From NCBI GenBank assembly GCA_023213315.1, contig JAKCPI010031576.1, forward strand, positions 1 to 64,000: a stretch of 64,000 nucleotides of DNA, in the 5' to 3' direction. The DNA is from Euborellia annulipes. Its lineage: Eukaryota; Arthropoda; Insecta; Dermaptera; Anisolabididae. The notes under the pieces were generated by a model. It made no database searches. It was given only the letters and a program-made list of their open reading frames with translations, and was not told the origin of the DNA. Shown one piece after another: positions 54,929-64,000 of this stretch (positions are counted from its first letter, which is position 1; every line of letters starts with the position of its first letter). The position numbers and the translations under genes were made by a program.

Positions 54929-55104
54929 CTTCATAGGAAAGATAAAATAAATGGTTGCCATGGTAACAAAATATAAATATTTTCCCATGTTTATAAATTT
55001 TATATCTTGAATTCATTTCATCGCTAATAACTATATAGATTTGAATTGGGGTTGCCTAATTGACAGGCACTCGTGACCTTTTTCTAAAAATTTTAGACTC
55101 GTGT

Positions 55105-55205
55105 TTATTAAAGTTTTTGTGGTTCGATTATTATTATTATTTGAGTTTTTAATTATAGACCACATTTTGTATAAATTATTTATATTTTTAATAAATAATT
55201 AATAG
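55105..55205. repeat. Intronic inverted-repeat partner L, upstream of exon 55401
   Basis: TATTAAAGTTTTTGTGGTTC, TTTTTAATTATAGACCACAT and TTATATTTTTAATAAATAAT match the reverse complement of 58516-58630 over about 100 bp, with roughly 85-90 percent identity by eye. Together they flank two kinase exons. Confidence 0.85.
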
Positions 55206-55400
55206 ATCTACAAAATGTCTAAAATTAAAAACTTCCATATTATTGATAATAATTTTAGGTTTTTATATAATTTTTATTGATTTGAATATTTCATTTATTT
55301 AATTAAAAAATAAATAGAAATTTTTTTTTTTAAACCGATTTTAGCTAGTTTTTAATATTTTTGTAATAAAATATTAACATAATTTATTTATATTTTTCAG

Positions 55401-55613
55401 TAACGGAACGAGTGCTTTCCAGAAAAGAACGACCTTGGGAGATAGTAAAAAATTTAGGAAAAGAATCTATCCGTCAAATGGAGTTGATGCGTTTTTATTT
55501 ACAACTAAAACAGGATCCTCACGGGCCAAACCTTGCTCTTTTTGTAGGAAATTTGCCACCAAATCTTTCTCAACGCAATTATGAAAACTTGCTGACTGAT
55601 TTTCTCGGCGCGG
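55401..55613 (+). CDS. DGKQ: DGK theta exon: RA end, linker and RRM-like start
   Basis: This follows TTATATTTTTCAG and ends before GTAATT. With the G from 31074 it encodes VTERVLSRKERPWEIVKNLG, KESIRQMELMRFYLQLKQDP, HGPNLALFVGNLPPNLSQRN and YENLLTDFLGA. The WEIV.NLGK...RQMELMRFY block is the signature of DGK theta between the RA region and the catalytic domain. LALFVGNLP looks like an RRM beta-1/RNP2 strand and QRNYENLLTDFL like the following helix. It ends phase 1. Confidence 0.95.
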
Positions 55614-55746
55614 GTAATTAAAACAAATAACAAGTAGTTTTGAAATATTTGAAATTAATTTCGTATAAATTAAATAAATAGTATTTAGTTGTCATTAAGA
55701 TATACCATTACTACTTAAAATAAATTTCTATTTTGTTTATTTTCAG

Positions 55747-55881
55747 ATAACAAATTTTCTTCAATTGGACCGATCTATTATGAATATGGCTCTATGGTTA
55801 TTACTTATGAAGATTCGAGCAAAGCGGTTCAAGCTTTATATAATCTTCGGGAATCTCGATATGAAGATAAACACCTTCTTG
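55747..55881 (+). CDS. DGKQ: DGK theta exon: second half of RRM-like module
   Basis: This follows TTTATTTTCAG and ends before GTACGA. It encodes DNKFSSIGPIYYEYGSMVIT, then YEDSSKAVQALYNLRESRYE and DKHLL. The strands FSSIGPIYYEYG and SMVITYED, the helix SSKAVQALYNLRES and the strand entering the next exon (HLLVMLLP) complete a beta-alpha-beta-beta-alpha-beta order. The intron before it is only 133 bp, the intron after it 2.9 kb. Phase 1 at both ends. Confidence 0.95.
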
Positions 55882-55971
55882 GTACGACAAATGAATACCA
55901 TATTACATACAAATTACTTATATGAAAATTCAAATTAATATTATTATGGAAATTGTTATAGACCACATTTA

Positions 55972-58508
55972 GGGAGCGTACAAGTATTACGTAACGCAAT
56001 TTGGGGGGAGGGGGTCTCGTAAAACGTTACCATGCATTACAAGCAGGGGAGTCTCCCCCCCCCAGGTCGGATCGAGTTGGCAAAATCAAGGACCAGTTGA
56101 CAAAATAAAAGTTATTTAACAGAAATTAATTTATATTTTAATTTTAAAAAAAAATTAAATTTTCTTTTTTATATTTTCTCAATTACAAAAAAATTTTTTT
56201 TTTTAATTTTCAAAAAAATAAATTTATTTTCTTTTTACTGAATATAAATTTATGCAAACACAGAAAAAATCATTAGGACTATTTTAAAAGGGAAAATAAA
56301 ATATTTGAACAAAAGAAATAATATGTTGTGGTGCAAAACACGGCTAAAAGTTTAGAAAAATTGCATTTTTTCATTTTTTTTTTTCAGGACACTCCTGAAT
56401 ATAATTTTTACCATCCCTGAATGCAAAAAAGTATGTTTACGATCTATAGTTTTTAACTTTCCAAAAGTTAGGCAATGCCAATGGTAAAAGATTCTACTTA
56501 TTAGGGGTGTCCAATAGGGGTATGACTTTTCGACTTTTTTTTTAAGATTTCCTGTTTTACGACTCAATGAACTTTTGCCTATTAATGACTAAAATGACGT
56601 TTATTCCATGAAACTATTAAAAAAGGTCACGCACAAACAACTTTGAAATTTTAGGTTGACTAGTCGCAGTCTCGTATAAGCCGATACCGGTATATATGGG
56701 ATGTGATCAAAGCGGGTAGTTGAGTTTTAATTAGCTTAATTTGCTTAATTTGGTGTCAATTATAACTTTAACAACGCTCTAGAAAATCCCGGGGGAGGGG
56801 GGTAAGGGACTCTCTGGGAAGAGGTAAGCCAAAACCATAGTTATATATTTTATTTTTCTAATAAAGATTTAATGAGAAATTATATAAATTTTAAAAAAGC
56901 AAATTTTAGTATTTTTTTTATTATTTTAAATGAAAGCAGGGGTCGATCGGCTGCAGCAAATGTTCGAAGAGAAAGGTACCCCAAACCCAGGTTTATTAGT
57001 TGCCAGCTCCTTGTGCTGGATCTCTTCATACGTGTTGTCATGGGCGAAGAGCTCCATGGTTTGACTAAATCCACTACTTCTTTGTGCAGGATTTGATTAG
57101 CAATTATAATAAATTGAAATGAGCCTTCAGCAACGTTAAAACTAAAATTAATGAAACAGGCGGCTGAAGAGACGACTTGAAGTTTCTATACCACCTCACT
57201 TGTGTCTTCCATCACTTCGCTGAGAGTAATGAAATTCCCTTCGTGAAGTTTTAACAAATTCCAAATATCAGCAATGCACGCTGGACCTCTCGAGCCATCC
57301 TAGCCCTTCTTGCGTTTATTCTGATGCCTGAAACCCGTAACAGGTTGGGTAAAATTTGTCCATTCATTTCTTACTAATGGGCTGATCATTAAATCAGCAG
57401 CCGATGGTTTCGCGTTGAAGATTTTGATGGACTATCTGCAGCTCTGAATCAACAGAGCTCAATTGCTTGAAAACCCACTGGAAAATAGATGATTTCCAAT
57501 CAACATTGCCCGAAGCAACCAATGTTGTGAGAGTGCGGTTCAATCAAAGATATGGAAGAAGTCTACTAAGACTCCTCCCTCAACAAGGACAACCCCCCAC
57601 TGAGATTCATTCTCAACAATGACCATATTTAGAATATTTGACTTCCTTGTGTCCTTAATGTCCTTAATATAAGTGAGTCTAAAGCTTATGTACAAATTTG
57701 TACCTATTTAAAGTGACTTCAAAAAATTGGCAAAAAATCTGATATATAAAATTTTCAAATCATTTTGTGCTTGACGTTTTTTTATCAAATCACCTTGAAA
57801 GTAAGATTTTATTTAATCTTTAGTAAAAGTTCATCAAGTTATGATACAGGGATACGAGGTTGTAAAAAAGTCATACCCCTAGTGTCCAACTTTGAAAAAA
57901 CTGTAAAAATTCGATTTTTCTAAAATTTTAGTCCTGTTTTGCACCAGTAAATCGCCTCAAAATTGGCTGAAACTTTATATTTCTATGTACAGTGAAAAAG
58001 CATAATTCGTTCCAGAATCATACTCGTAAAGCGAAACTGGAATCTCTCATTTGAAAAAAATTTTGCCTTAATTATATTTCTATAAAAAATTTTGTTTAAT
58101 CCTTTAATTTTTTAATATTAAAATAGCAAAGTGAAGGGGGAGGGGACTTAACGTTCAAACATGTCATATAGCGACTAGGGAACGTCGGATTTAGCCTCAA
58201 GTAAATTAATATATAGTAGGATGAAAAATAATGTGAATTGTATAGTTGGCAAATTGATTAAATTTAGTTGACATTTTTGGCCTTCTCCCCCCTGAATAAT
58301 CTCTTCGCTACGCCCCTGATTACAAGGGGGGAAGGAGGGGGTTGAACAACGCGTTACGTAACTGGGTTTTTAGCGACTTTCCGGTACTTTGGGCAACAAA
58401 ATTGTGACTTTAAGATAAAAATGGCCACTTGAACGTTACTTAACGTCTAGGGGGGGGGGGGGGGGGGGAATCTTCAAAAATTGCGTTACGTAATACTTGT
58501 ACGCTCCC
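55972..58508. mobile_element. TIR element, 2.5 kb, TTA duplication
   Basis: Ends GGGAGCGTACAAGTATTACG (then TAACGCAA) and the perfect complement, flanked by TTA on both sides (55969-55971 and 58509-58511). A 3-bp TWA target is usual for PIF/Harbinger, but no transposase of that family is seen. The interior 56940-57650 is more balanced in base composition and holds unrecognised frame remnants on both strands. Parts of 56345-56540 and 57880-57960 are inverted relatives of each other (CTAAAAGTTTAGAAAAATTG and GATTTTTCTAAAATTTTAG), so another nested foldback is likely. Confidence 0.82.
56940..57650 (-). pseudogene. Unrecognised coding-like remnant inside TIR element
   Basis: On the minus strand, fragments such as DIWNLLKLHEGNFITLSEVM, FSFNVAEGSFQFIIIAN and LHKEVVDLVKPWSSSPMTTR read without obvious low complexity but are separated by stops and shifts. 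Base composition is nearer 45 percent GC against about 30 percent around it. I recognise no family. It may be the decayed transposase of the enclosing element or a captured host gene piece. Confidence 0.3.
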
Positions 58509-58515
58509 TTAGTGT

Positions 58516-58630
58516 ATTAATTATTTAATTATTTATTAAAAATATAAATAATTAATATAAAATCTGGTCTATAATTAAAAATTCCCATAATATTATAATA
58601 ATTCAAACCACAAAACCTTTAATAAATACT
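58516..58630. repeat. Intronic inverted-repeat partner R, downstream of exon 55747
   Basis: This is the reverse complement of 55105-55205. A third, partial copy (L', about 55925-55970, AATTGTTATAGACCACATTT) lies next to the TIR element in the same intron, in the same orientation as L. L' and R would form a foldback if the TIR element were removed. Confidence 0.82.
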
Positions 58631-58771
58631 AAGGCTATAGTAAATTTTTAAATTAATGAAACTTTGTCAAAAATATATTAAATTTTTATTTTATTAATAT
58701 TGAAAAAAGCCATATCTAAAAATGTTTGTTAAATAGTTAAAGGGGTTGATTGTTGGTTATCTTCTGTTTAG

Positions 58772-58946
58772 TAATGCTGTTGCCAAGTATTGAACCGAGC
58801 ACAGTTCCTGCTGGAGTTCAACCTCTTCTTGTTTTTGTCAACGTCAAATCTGGAGGTTGCCAAGGACTTGAACTCATTTCAAGTTTTCGTAAATTGCTCA
58901 ATCCATATCAAGTTTTTGACTTGGACAATGGAGGTCCTTTGCCTGG
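58772..58946 (+). CDS. DGKQ: DGK theta exon: start of catalytic domain
   Basis: This follows TATCTTCTGTTTAG and ends before GTAAGG. It encodes [20 protein letters not shown], then [39 protein letters not shown] (last Gly codon split, phase 2). PLLVFVN.KSGG.QG is the start of the diacylglycerol kinase catalytic domain (DAGKc), and LLNP.QVFDL..GGP completes its first Rossmann-like unit. The ATP-binding GGDGT motif and the accessory domain must be in later exons beyond 64000. I see none in 58947-64000. Confidence 0.97.
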
Positions 58947-59385
58947 GTAAGGAGTTGTTAAAACATTTAAAAGAAGAGTTATTTGAAAATAAAGACAATA
59001 CTAAGAATTATTTCTACTCAAAATTCTTTATTACACCTTGCCGACGTTTCTGGGATTAAACGTCACCCTTCAACCGGACAAGAATTTTATTTACCTGCCC
59101 CTTGATGGATGATCCCAGTTTAATTTCCGTAACGTCTACAGGATGCGTCTAAAGAATTTTACTCTGTTTTAATTTGTATACCGGCCGAGTTGCTAGACTT
59201 GGAATTGTGTTCTGCGGGACACAATGAATAAAATATAAATTTTTATTTGACTTGTCTTATTTACAATGCATGTATAGGGGCCAGTTAGGGAGCCATGTAA
59301 CAAAAGCTCGGATAAAAGGATACGAAAAATTGCTCGTTATCGGCTCGCCTTTGTCTTAAGAGTTATAATTATTTTGAATATACGG
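58947..59385. other. Intron, no feature recognised
   Basis: Moderately AT-rich sequence directly after the catalytic exon. No conserved DGK continuation, repeat ends or RNA gene could be recognised. Confidence 0.4.
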
Positions 59386-59799
59386 CAGGGGGGTATGTAG
59401 AAATTTTTTTCGGGGGTGCCTGAACTCAAAAATTTTTCTGGGGAAAATTTTTTTTTTTAAAGAAACTACATTTTTTCAGCCCCGCTCTGCGAAAAAAAAT
59501 TTTGTTTATGCGGAACCAAAGTTTTCCCCCCAGGGGAAAAAAAATTTTTAGAGACACGAAATTTTCGCCGCCCAGCGGAACATTTTTCCTTTTGCGGAAC
59601 CTTACCTAAGTTTTCCACCATGCGGAAAAATTTTTTTCCACGGTGCTATATGCTATATTTTTCGCGCTGCGGGGCCGATCAAACATTTCGGGAGGGGGGG
59701 AGGCAAGCCCCGCTCATGTCTATATATCCCTATATATGTATATGGGTTTGGAAAATTTCGGGGGAGGGACCCTCTGCCCCCCCTTATATACCCCCCATG
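59386..59799. mobile_element. hAT MITE, 414 bp, 8-bp duplication
   Basis: Ends CAGGGGGGTATGTAGAAA and TTATATACCCCCCATG, flanked by ATATACGG (59378-59385 and 59800-59807). Internal GCGGAACC and GAAAAAAAATTTTTAGAGAC modules match the elements at 53152 and 54398. The last base pair of the right end (ATG against CTG) has changed. Confidence 0.9.
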
Positions 59800-60289
59800 A
59801 TATACGGTAAGAAAGAATGATTCCTCAGCTAAAGACTTCACCATGTATTTTCTTCCTATTATTTCATTTTACTACGTGAGAGCGCGCAGCAAGAAATTCA
59901 TATTTGAAGTTTTAAACTATTGTGGATTCCGAACGGCTAATCAGATCAAACAACAATAAATTTAATGTGAATTTGTGCAGAAAGAAAAACTGTAATTGAC
60001 TAGAGAATAAGATCGCGATTAATAAACTCTATAATCAATTTTTTTTTAAGAAACGTCATTTAAAAAAAAAAAATTATATAAATTAAAATAATGCATAAAG
60101 AAAAGGCAATGTATGTTCATTGGCAAGTGACATGTACTGTACATTCATATACATACAATGCAAACATATGTTCTTTTCCAAAATATTTAAATCAGCAGGC
60201 GAATATACCATTAATTAGTTTACGCTGACTGCTATTAACTAATCTATGTCTCTGTAGGCCGTTTATTTGCTATCTTTGTTGATTTCTGT

Positions 60290-60925
60290 TTGTCACTCCA
60301 GGATTTGGTTTAAACAATACCGAAGCAGCATAAGTCCCAAATTCATCACAGTAGTCAGGAGCCTCTACCATCAGGCAAGAGCGCCGGTGGAAGTGGGAGG
60401 AGCGTTGTCGGAGTCGGTCGAGATTACCAGAGGAACTTTGTAGGGTGAACCTTTAAGTCCCCTTCTCTTTTCTATTTTTCTTGGTGACATGGAAGATTTT
60501 ATGAAAGCAAGAGGCTGTTCAGGCGTAAACATCGACCACTGCACAGAGATAACCTGGTGTTATGTCCGTCTGACGTGAGAAGAAAACTTGACGAGCTGTC
60601 ATCGTATTTCTTGAAGAACGAACTTACAGTGAATGTTGATAAGACGAGGATACTGATTTTTCATAAAGGAAGATATTCTGGTCAGCAATCGTTTTCAGTA
60701 CGGAGATAAAATGATTTCAAGTGTTAAAAGTTTCACGTCACTTGTGGGTGATTTCCTTGAGGCTGCTGCGAGTGCCATGATTAAGGCTAGATTAGCCACT
60801 GGAGCTGTTCTTTCGATTTTTTCAAGGTTGAAATGCAAAACCTGGAACGCTCAGACGAGGCTGTATTAATCAATGATCAGAACAACTCTCTTAGACGCGG
60901 CCTCTGTGTGGTTTCTTCAATACTG
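60290..60925 (+). pseudogene. LINE reverse transcriptase fragment, fourth family
   Basis: Plus strand, in shifting frames. EPLSPLLFSIFLGDMEDFMK, ARGCSGVNIDHCTEI, NELTVNVDKTRILIFH, then SFTSLVGDFLEAAASAMIKA, RLATGAVLSIFSRLKCKTWN, AQTRLY and RTTLLDAASVW. These are RT motif 4 onward and the post-RT region of an RTE/CR1-like LINE. The YADD box position is destroyed. It stops abruptly at 60928, where an inverted dispersed repeat begins. Confidence 0.78.
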
Positions 60926-60929
60926 TGAT

Positions 60930-61270
60930 CATAGACGTAGTCAGGAATTTTTTATGGGGGGGGGGGGGGGTTCAGGATTATTTCTCCCCTCCCCCTCCCG
61001 ACTAATAGGGCAGTATAAGGCGTCTAATGAAATATATGACTAGCCACTCCGCCCGCCTTTATTTCGCCCCCTGGACCCCCCGCGAGCTGGCTCGGGCCCG
61101 CCTTCTTAATTAAGTGCCGCAATTTTCCATTCAATTCGTATCAGGCAATTAAAAAACAAACCCTCTTAATTTTATATATAATACAGAAGTGTCTCTCTGT
61201 TTCTCTTGAACAGACTCCCATCTTAGATCTCATAAAGAAAAAAAAAAAAGAAAAAATTTAATTATTTAAT
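60930..61270. repeat. Dispersed element, inverted copy of 43680-44032
   Basis: CATAGACGTAGTCAGGAATT at the left, then GACTAATAGGGCAGTATAAG, CTGGCTCGGGCCCGCCTTCT and CCATCTTAGATCTCATAAAG. The order and complement match the copy at 43.7-44.0 kb, including its poly-C tract, here a poly-G. Confidence 0.82.
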
Positions 61271-61274
61271 TATA

Positions 61275-62660
61275 TTAAACGAGCAATGTACGTTTATTTG
61301 TAGGGTCCGACCGAAACAAGATTTTCAGCCGAAACCGAAACCGAATATTCGGCCTCAACCTTAGTTTCGGCTGAAACCGTAACCGAAACCGAAACTTGTA
61401 TTTCCTATAAAAAAATTTATATTTTTTTTTTTTTTTGAAATTTTTTTCCCCTCCGTGAAAATCATTTTACCTTTTTTTTTTTAGGGAGACAAAAATTTTT
61501 TTTCTCCTTCAAGTGCAAATCATTTGACCTTTTTTTTTAAGACTCAAGTTTCGGCCGGCCGAAAGTTCGGGCTACTTTTTGGCCGAAACCGAAACTACGG
61601 CCGAAACCGTAACCGAAACCGAATATTCGGTCGGTTCCTATTTATTTGTTTATATATATGCAAATTAGTTCTCGAAAACGGCTCTAACGATTTTTTTCAA
61701 ATTTTAAATATATACTATTTGTGGTCTCAAAATGAAATTGTGCTAGATCTCATGTTTGGGAAAATTCGGGTACTAGTACTTTACTGGTGTACTTTTTTAG
61801 TTTTTTCTAATTTTCTCGAAATTTCCTTTAAAGATTTCTTTCAAATTTTAAATATTTGCTAGTTCCGTGATAGAAAACAACATGCGCTAGGTTTCATCTT
61901 CAGAAAACATCGAGTACTAGTACTTTACTGGTGTACTTTTTTAGTTTTTTCCAATTTTCTCGAAATTCCCTTTAAAGATTTCTTTCAAATTTTAAATAGT
62001 TCCTAGTTCCCGTATAAAAAACAAACTGCGCTAGGTCTCGTCTTCGGGAAACATCGAGTACTAGTACTTTACTGGTGTACTTTTTTTCCAATTTTCGTTT
62101 TAAAGGTTTTATAATGTTCAAAGCCTAGAGGGCTTGCTTCCTGGTCAATCCCTCCCTTTCTTTACCCTGGACCCACACATTTAACTCTCCACGAATATTA
62201 AATTTTAATTAATGTGCAATTTTGTAAATTTAATTTTTTATATCAATAATTACTTACAATGTATTTAATTTAATAATGCAAAAAGGCCAATTAGTAGAAA
62301 AATACCTATTATTTAAATTATATTATTAAAATACTAATTATTAATTAATTTTATTGAAAATAATAATTTTTAATTGTCTCCAGGCTGACGCATTTCCTGG
62401 GCAACTCTCTTATATCTCATGATTAAAGTTTTCTTATGAGGCACTGTCTCCTCTAAGTATCCACCCACTAATGTTGCTATTCCTCAAAACTCTCTCTGGA
62501 CTGTTATTTCTTATTTTGGTGTTTTTATTGATGTTTTCATTGAGGAGCAAGTTGTCTCGATATAATTTCTTTCAAATTTTAAATATTTTCTGATGTACTT
62601 TTTTTTAGTTTTTTACAATTTTATAAAAAAAAGACCGAGCTCCGGCTCGGTCACCCCGGA
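61275..62660 (+). mobile_element. Probable Helitron-like element with tandem units
   Basis: It begins near TTATATTAAACGAGCAATGT, an edge shared with the inverted fragment at 10820-11095. Three tandem units of about 130 bp (61745-62095) contain AGTACTAGTACTTTACTGGT and TTCTCGAAATTTCC. A hairpin GACCGAGCTCCGGCTCGGTC at 62633-62652 precedes ACCCCGGAACTAT, resembling a Helitron terminator. The end CTAT is not a CTRR end, so the right border is uncertain. The segment 61300-61640 is a separate inverted-end insert rich in CCGAAACCGAAAC. Confidence 0.5.
61304..61640. repeat. Inverted-end insert rich in GCCGAAACC units
   Basis: AGGGTCCGACCGAAACAAGA on the left mirrors TATTCGGTCGGTTCCTA on the right. 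Short units GAAACCGAAACCGAA are repeated on both sides of a T-rich centre with the TCATTTTACCTTTTTTTTT module also seen at 53250 and 54560. A subterminal-repeat hAT-type MITE is likely, by analogy with 54398-54928. No target duplication was confirmed. Confidence 0.55.
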
Positions 62661-63700
62661 ACTATTATATTAAACTAGAATAAATAAGGATTATTTTGAG
62701 CCAAAATTCAAAAAAAAAATTCCAGTTCCAAAATCAGTGGCTTCATTTCAACTTTTTCTTGGGAGGGGCAAATTTTTTTTCTTGGGGCAAACATTTTTTT
62801 CTTTCAATTTACTTACAAATATATACTCAAATTGAGCCAAAAGATATTTAATTTAATTAATTGTTTAATTCTCTACAGTTTATACACTCGTAGATATATT
62901 TTGAAAGATGTTATCTAGAATAATATAAAATTTATAAAAGTCCGATCCCTGGGGCGGGGCAAATGACCCTCCCTGCCCCAAATGACGCGACTGCCCAAAA
63001 TGAATGGCAGAGACTCATTTTGCCAATTTCGGAAAGTCAAAAGTTAGTCTCTTATTTTTCCTTTTTTTTTCTTTTTCTTTTTTTTTTTTTCTTCCCTTTT
63101 TTTTCTTCAATTTTCAAATTTTTAGACAAAGCTACAGGTTATCCTGCTGGACCGATTTTGATGAAATTTAAGATACTATCAAAAACCCGATACCTTTGAT
63201 ATAAAATCTCATTTTGGAGCAAAAGTGACTTTTTGAGAGGACATCAAAATTTCAAATTTGTCCTATCTTTAACATGGCGAAAAGACATTTCTGTCTATTT
63301 TGCACCCTGATGACGTCATGTATGAACAAATTGAAATATATTAGCATTAGTAATTTTCATCCATAATGGAATTAAATTTTTTAGGATAGATCCATACAGA
63401 TAGAAATAGATTAACGTGATAAGAATAAGTGCTACCAACATAACAAAAATAAAAATCCTAAAATTTTATAAAATTTGGACAAATCCTATTTTTATTGTTT
63501 CGAATGGATACCAAACGATGTATTTACATTGTTTATCGTTTTTATTGCATAATAAATCATCTTTTCATGGATAGTTTGATATTTAATAAAAAAATTAAAA
63601 AAAAACGGTTAAATAATTTTTAAATGTAATATTTCACAAAAAGAAGTGAAATCTCAACCAAAAACATCGGAGATGCAAAAATTATTTTTGCCTAGAGATT
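62660..63700. repeat. Dispersed repeat family, copy 2
   Basis: Collinear with 19180-20225: AACTAGAATAAATAAGGATT, GACAAAGCTACAGGTTATCC, TGATGACGTCATGTATGAAC, then a single CTACCAACATAACAAAAATA unit and CGGAGATGCAAAA at the end. An extra 180 bp (62750-62990) with GGGGCAAATGACC interrupts it relative to copy 1. It is non-coding. Confidence 0.75.
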
Positions 63701-63719
63701 GAGATATGTATATAAATTC

Positions 63720-64000
63720 GAAAAAAATAAAATTGGGGGGGGAGGGGGGGCGGACCCCCCTGCCCTAAGATGTGTATGCGAAGGCTAATTGCTACAAAGG
63801 TCGGCACCTCAGAAAGGCATAATTGGGTTCTGCGGGTGGAAAAGCTATTTATACTAGTGAGTTTCGGCCTAGTGAATCTGGAGGGTTCTGGTGAAATTGG
63901 GCATCTAAGAGGTGGACCATTGGATGAATTTGTCCGGAAGCTGGTGGGAGCAGATTTTGACTTTGTTAAGGGTCGGTGTTTAGCTCTTACTACAAAAGTC
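63720..64000. other. Window end, possible start of an unrecognised element
   Basis: After a G-rich run at 63737-63755 the composition becomes balanced (about 47 percent GC), unlike the AT-rich surroundings. The sequence reads without stops in parts of two frames (GKAIYTSEFRPSESGGFW region), but no domain is recognisable. A LINE 5' region is one possibility. Confidence 0.25.

Noticed and set aside
58947..64000. Further DGK theta catalytic exons
   Set aside because: No GGDGT-type ATP-binding motif or conserved continuation with splice sites was found. The next exon is probably beyond the window.

Overview
The window is eukaryotic, from an AT-rich, intron-rich and heavily transposon-loaded genome. 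It is most likely an invertebrate metazoan; an arthropod is plausible, but I cannot name the species. The only host gene I can support is a plus-strand diacylglycerol kinase theta orthologue (DGKQ / dgk-1 type). Seven confident or likely exons plus one 33-nt candidate microexon are spread over about 52 kb: 6463-6555, 6683-6817, 22578-22610, 25312-25444, 30881-31074, 55401-55613, 55747-55881 and 58772-58946. Every junction except two (after 25444 and after 58946) is phase 1. The conceptual protein runs from an acidic linker through two Ras-associating-like beta-grasp modules and an RRM-like module to the start of the DAG kinase catalytic domain. The C1 domains and the rest of the catalytic domain lie outside the window.

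Everything else is intron or flank, filled with nested mobile elements. Region by region: 1-6.4 kb holds a Helitron with an internal minisatellite, a hAT-like element, a SINE and a hAT MITE. 7-13.2 kb holds a mariner/Gypsy/LINE chimera and a second LINE. 13.4-15.9 kb holds a foldback element carrying an inserted element built of ATATTGCAG units, which itself carries a SINE. 16-22.1 kb holds a LINE with nested foldbacks and several other palindromes. 22.6-24.9 kb is a foldback split by a hAT element with a perfect 8-bp target duplication. 25.7-30.7 kb holds pogo-like, TTAA-type and other TIR elements. 31.7-34.8 kb is a Tc1/mariner-type TIR element with a Helitron inside one arm and a LINE inside its body. 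36.6-43 kb is a 323-bp tandem array split by a Gypsy LTR element that is itself invaded by a LINE, a foldback and a SINE. 44.7-46.9 kb holds a hAT MITE, a long (GT)n tract and a piggyBac element. 48.3-50.4 kb is a long LINE ORF2 fragment. 52-55 kb holds four hAT-type elements. 56-58.5 kb is a TIR element. 59.4-64 kb holds a hAT MITE, LINE debris and Helitron-like repeats.

The clearest mechanistic evidence is in insertion footprints. Many elements show exact target-site duplications: 8 bp for hAT, TTAA for piggyBac, TA for mariner/pogo, 5 bp for Gypsy, 10-12 bp for SINEs and 14 bp for two foldbacks. Two insertions can be checked against an empty copy of the same site inside the window. The most interesting items are: a Helitron with a non-canonical CTTG end; foldback families sharing a CTGANGA...GAAA hairpin and 14-bp duplications, which suggests a retrotransposed, Penelope-like origin; the ATATTGCAG element with a 2-bp AT duplication; inverted intronic repeats around two kinase exons; a NAGNAG acceptor and a symmetric microexon between parts of the first RA-like module; and the RRM-like module in the kinase.
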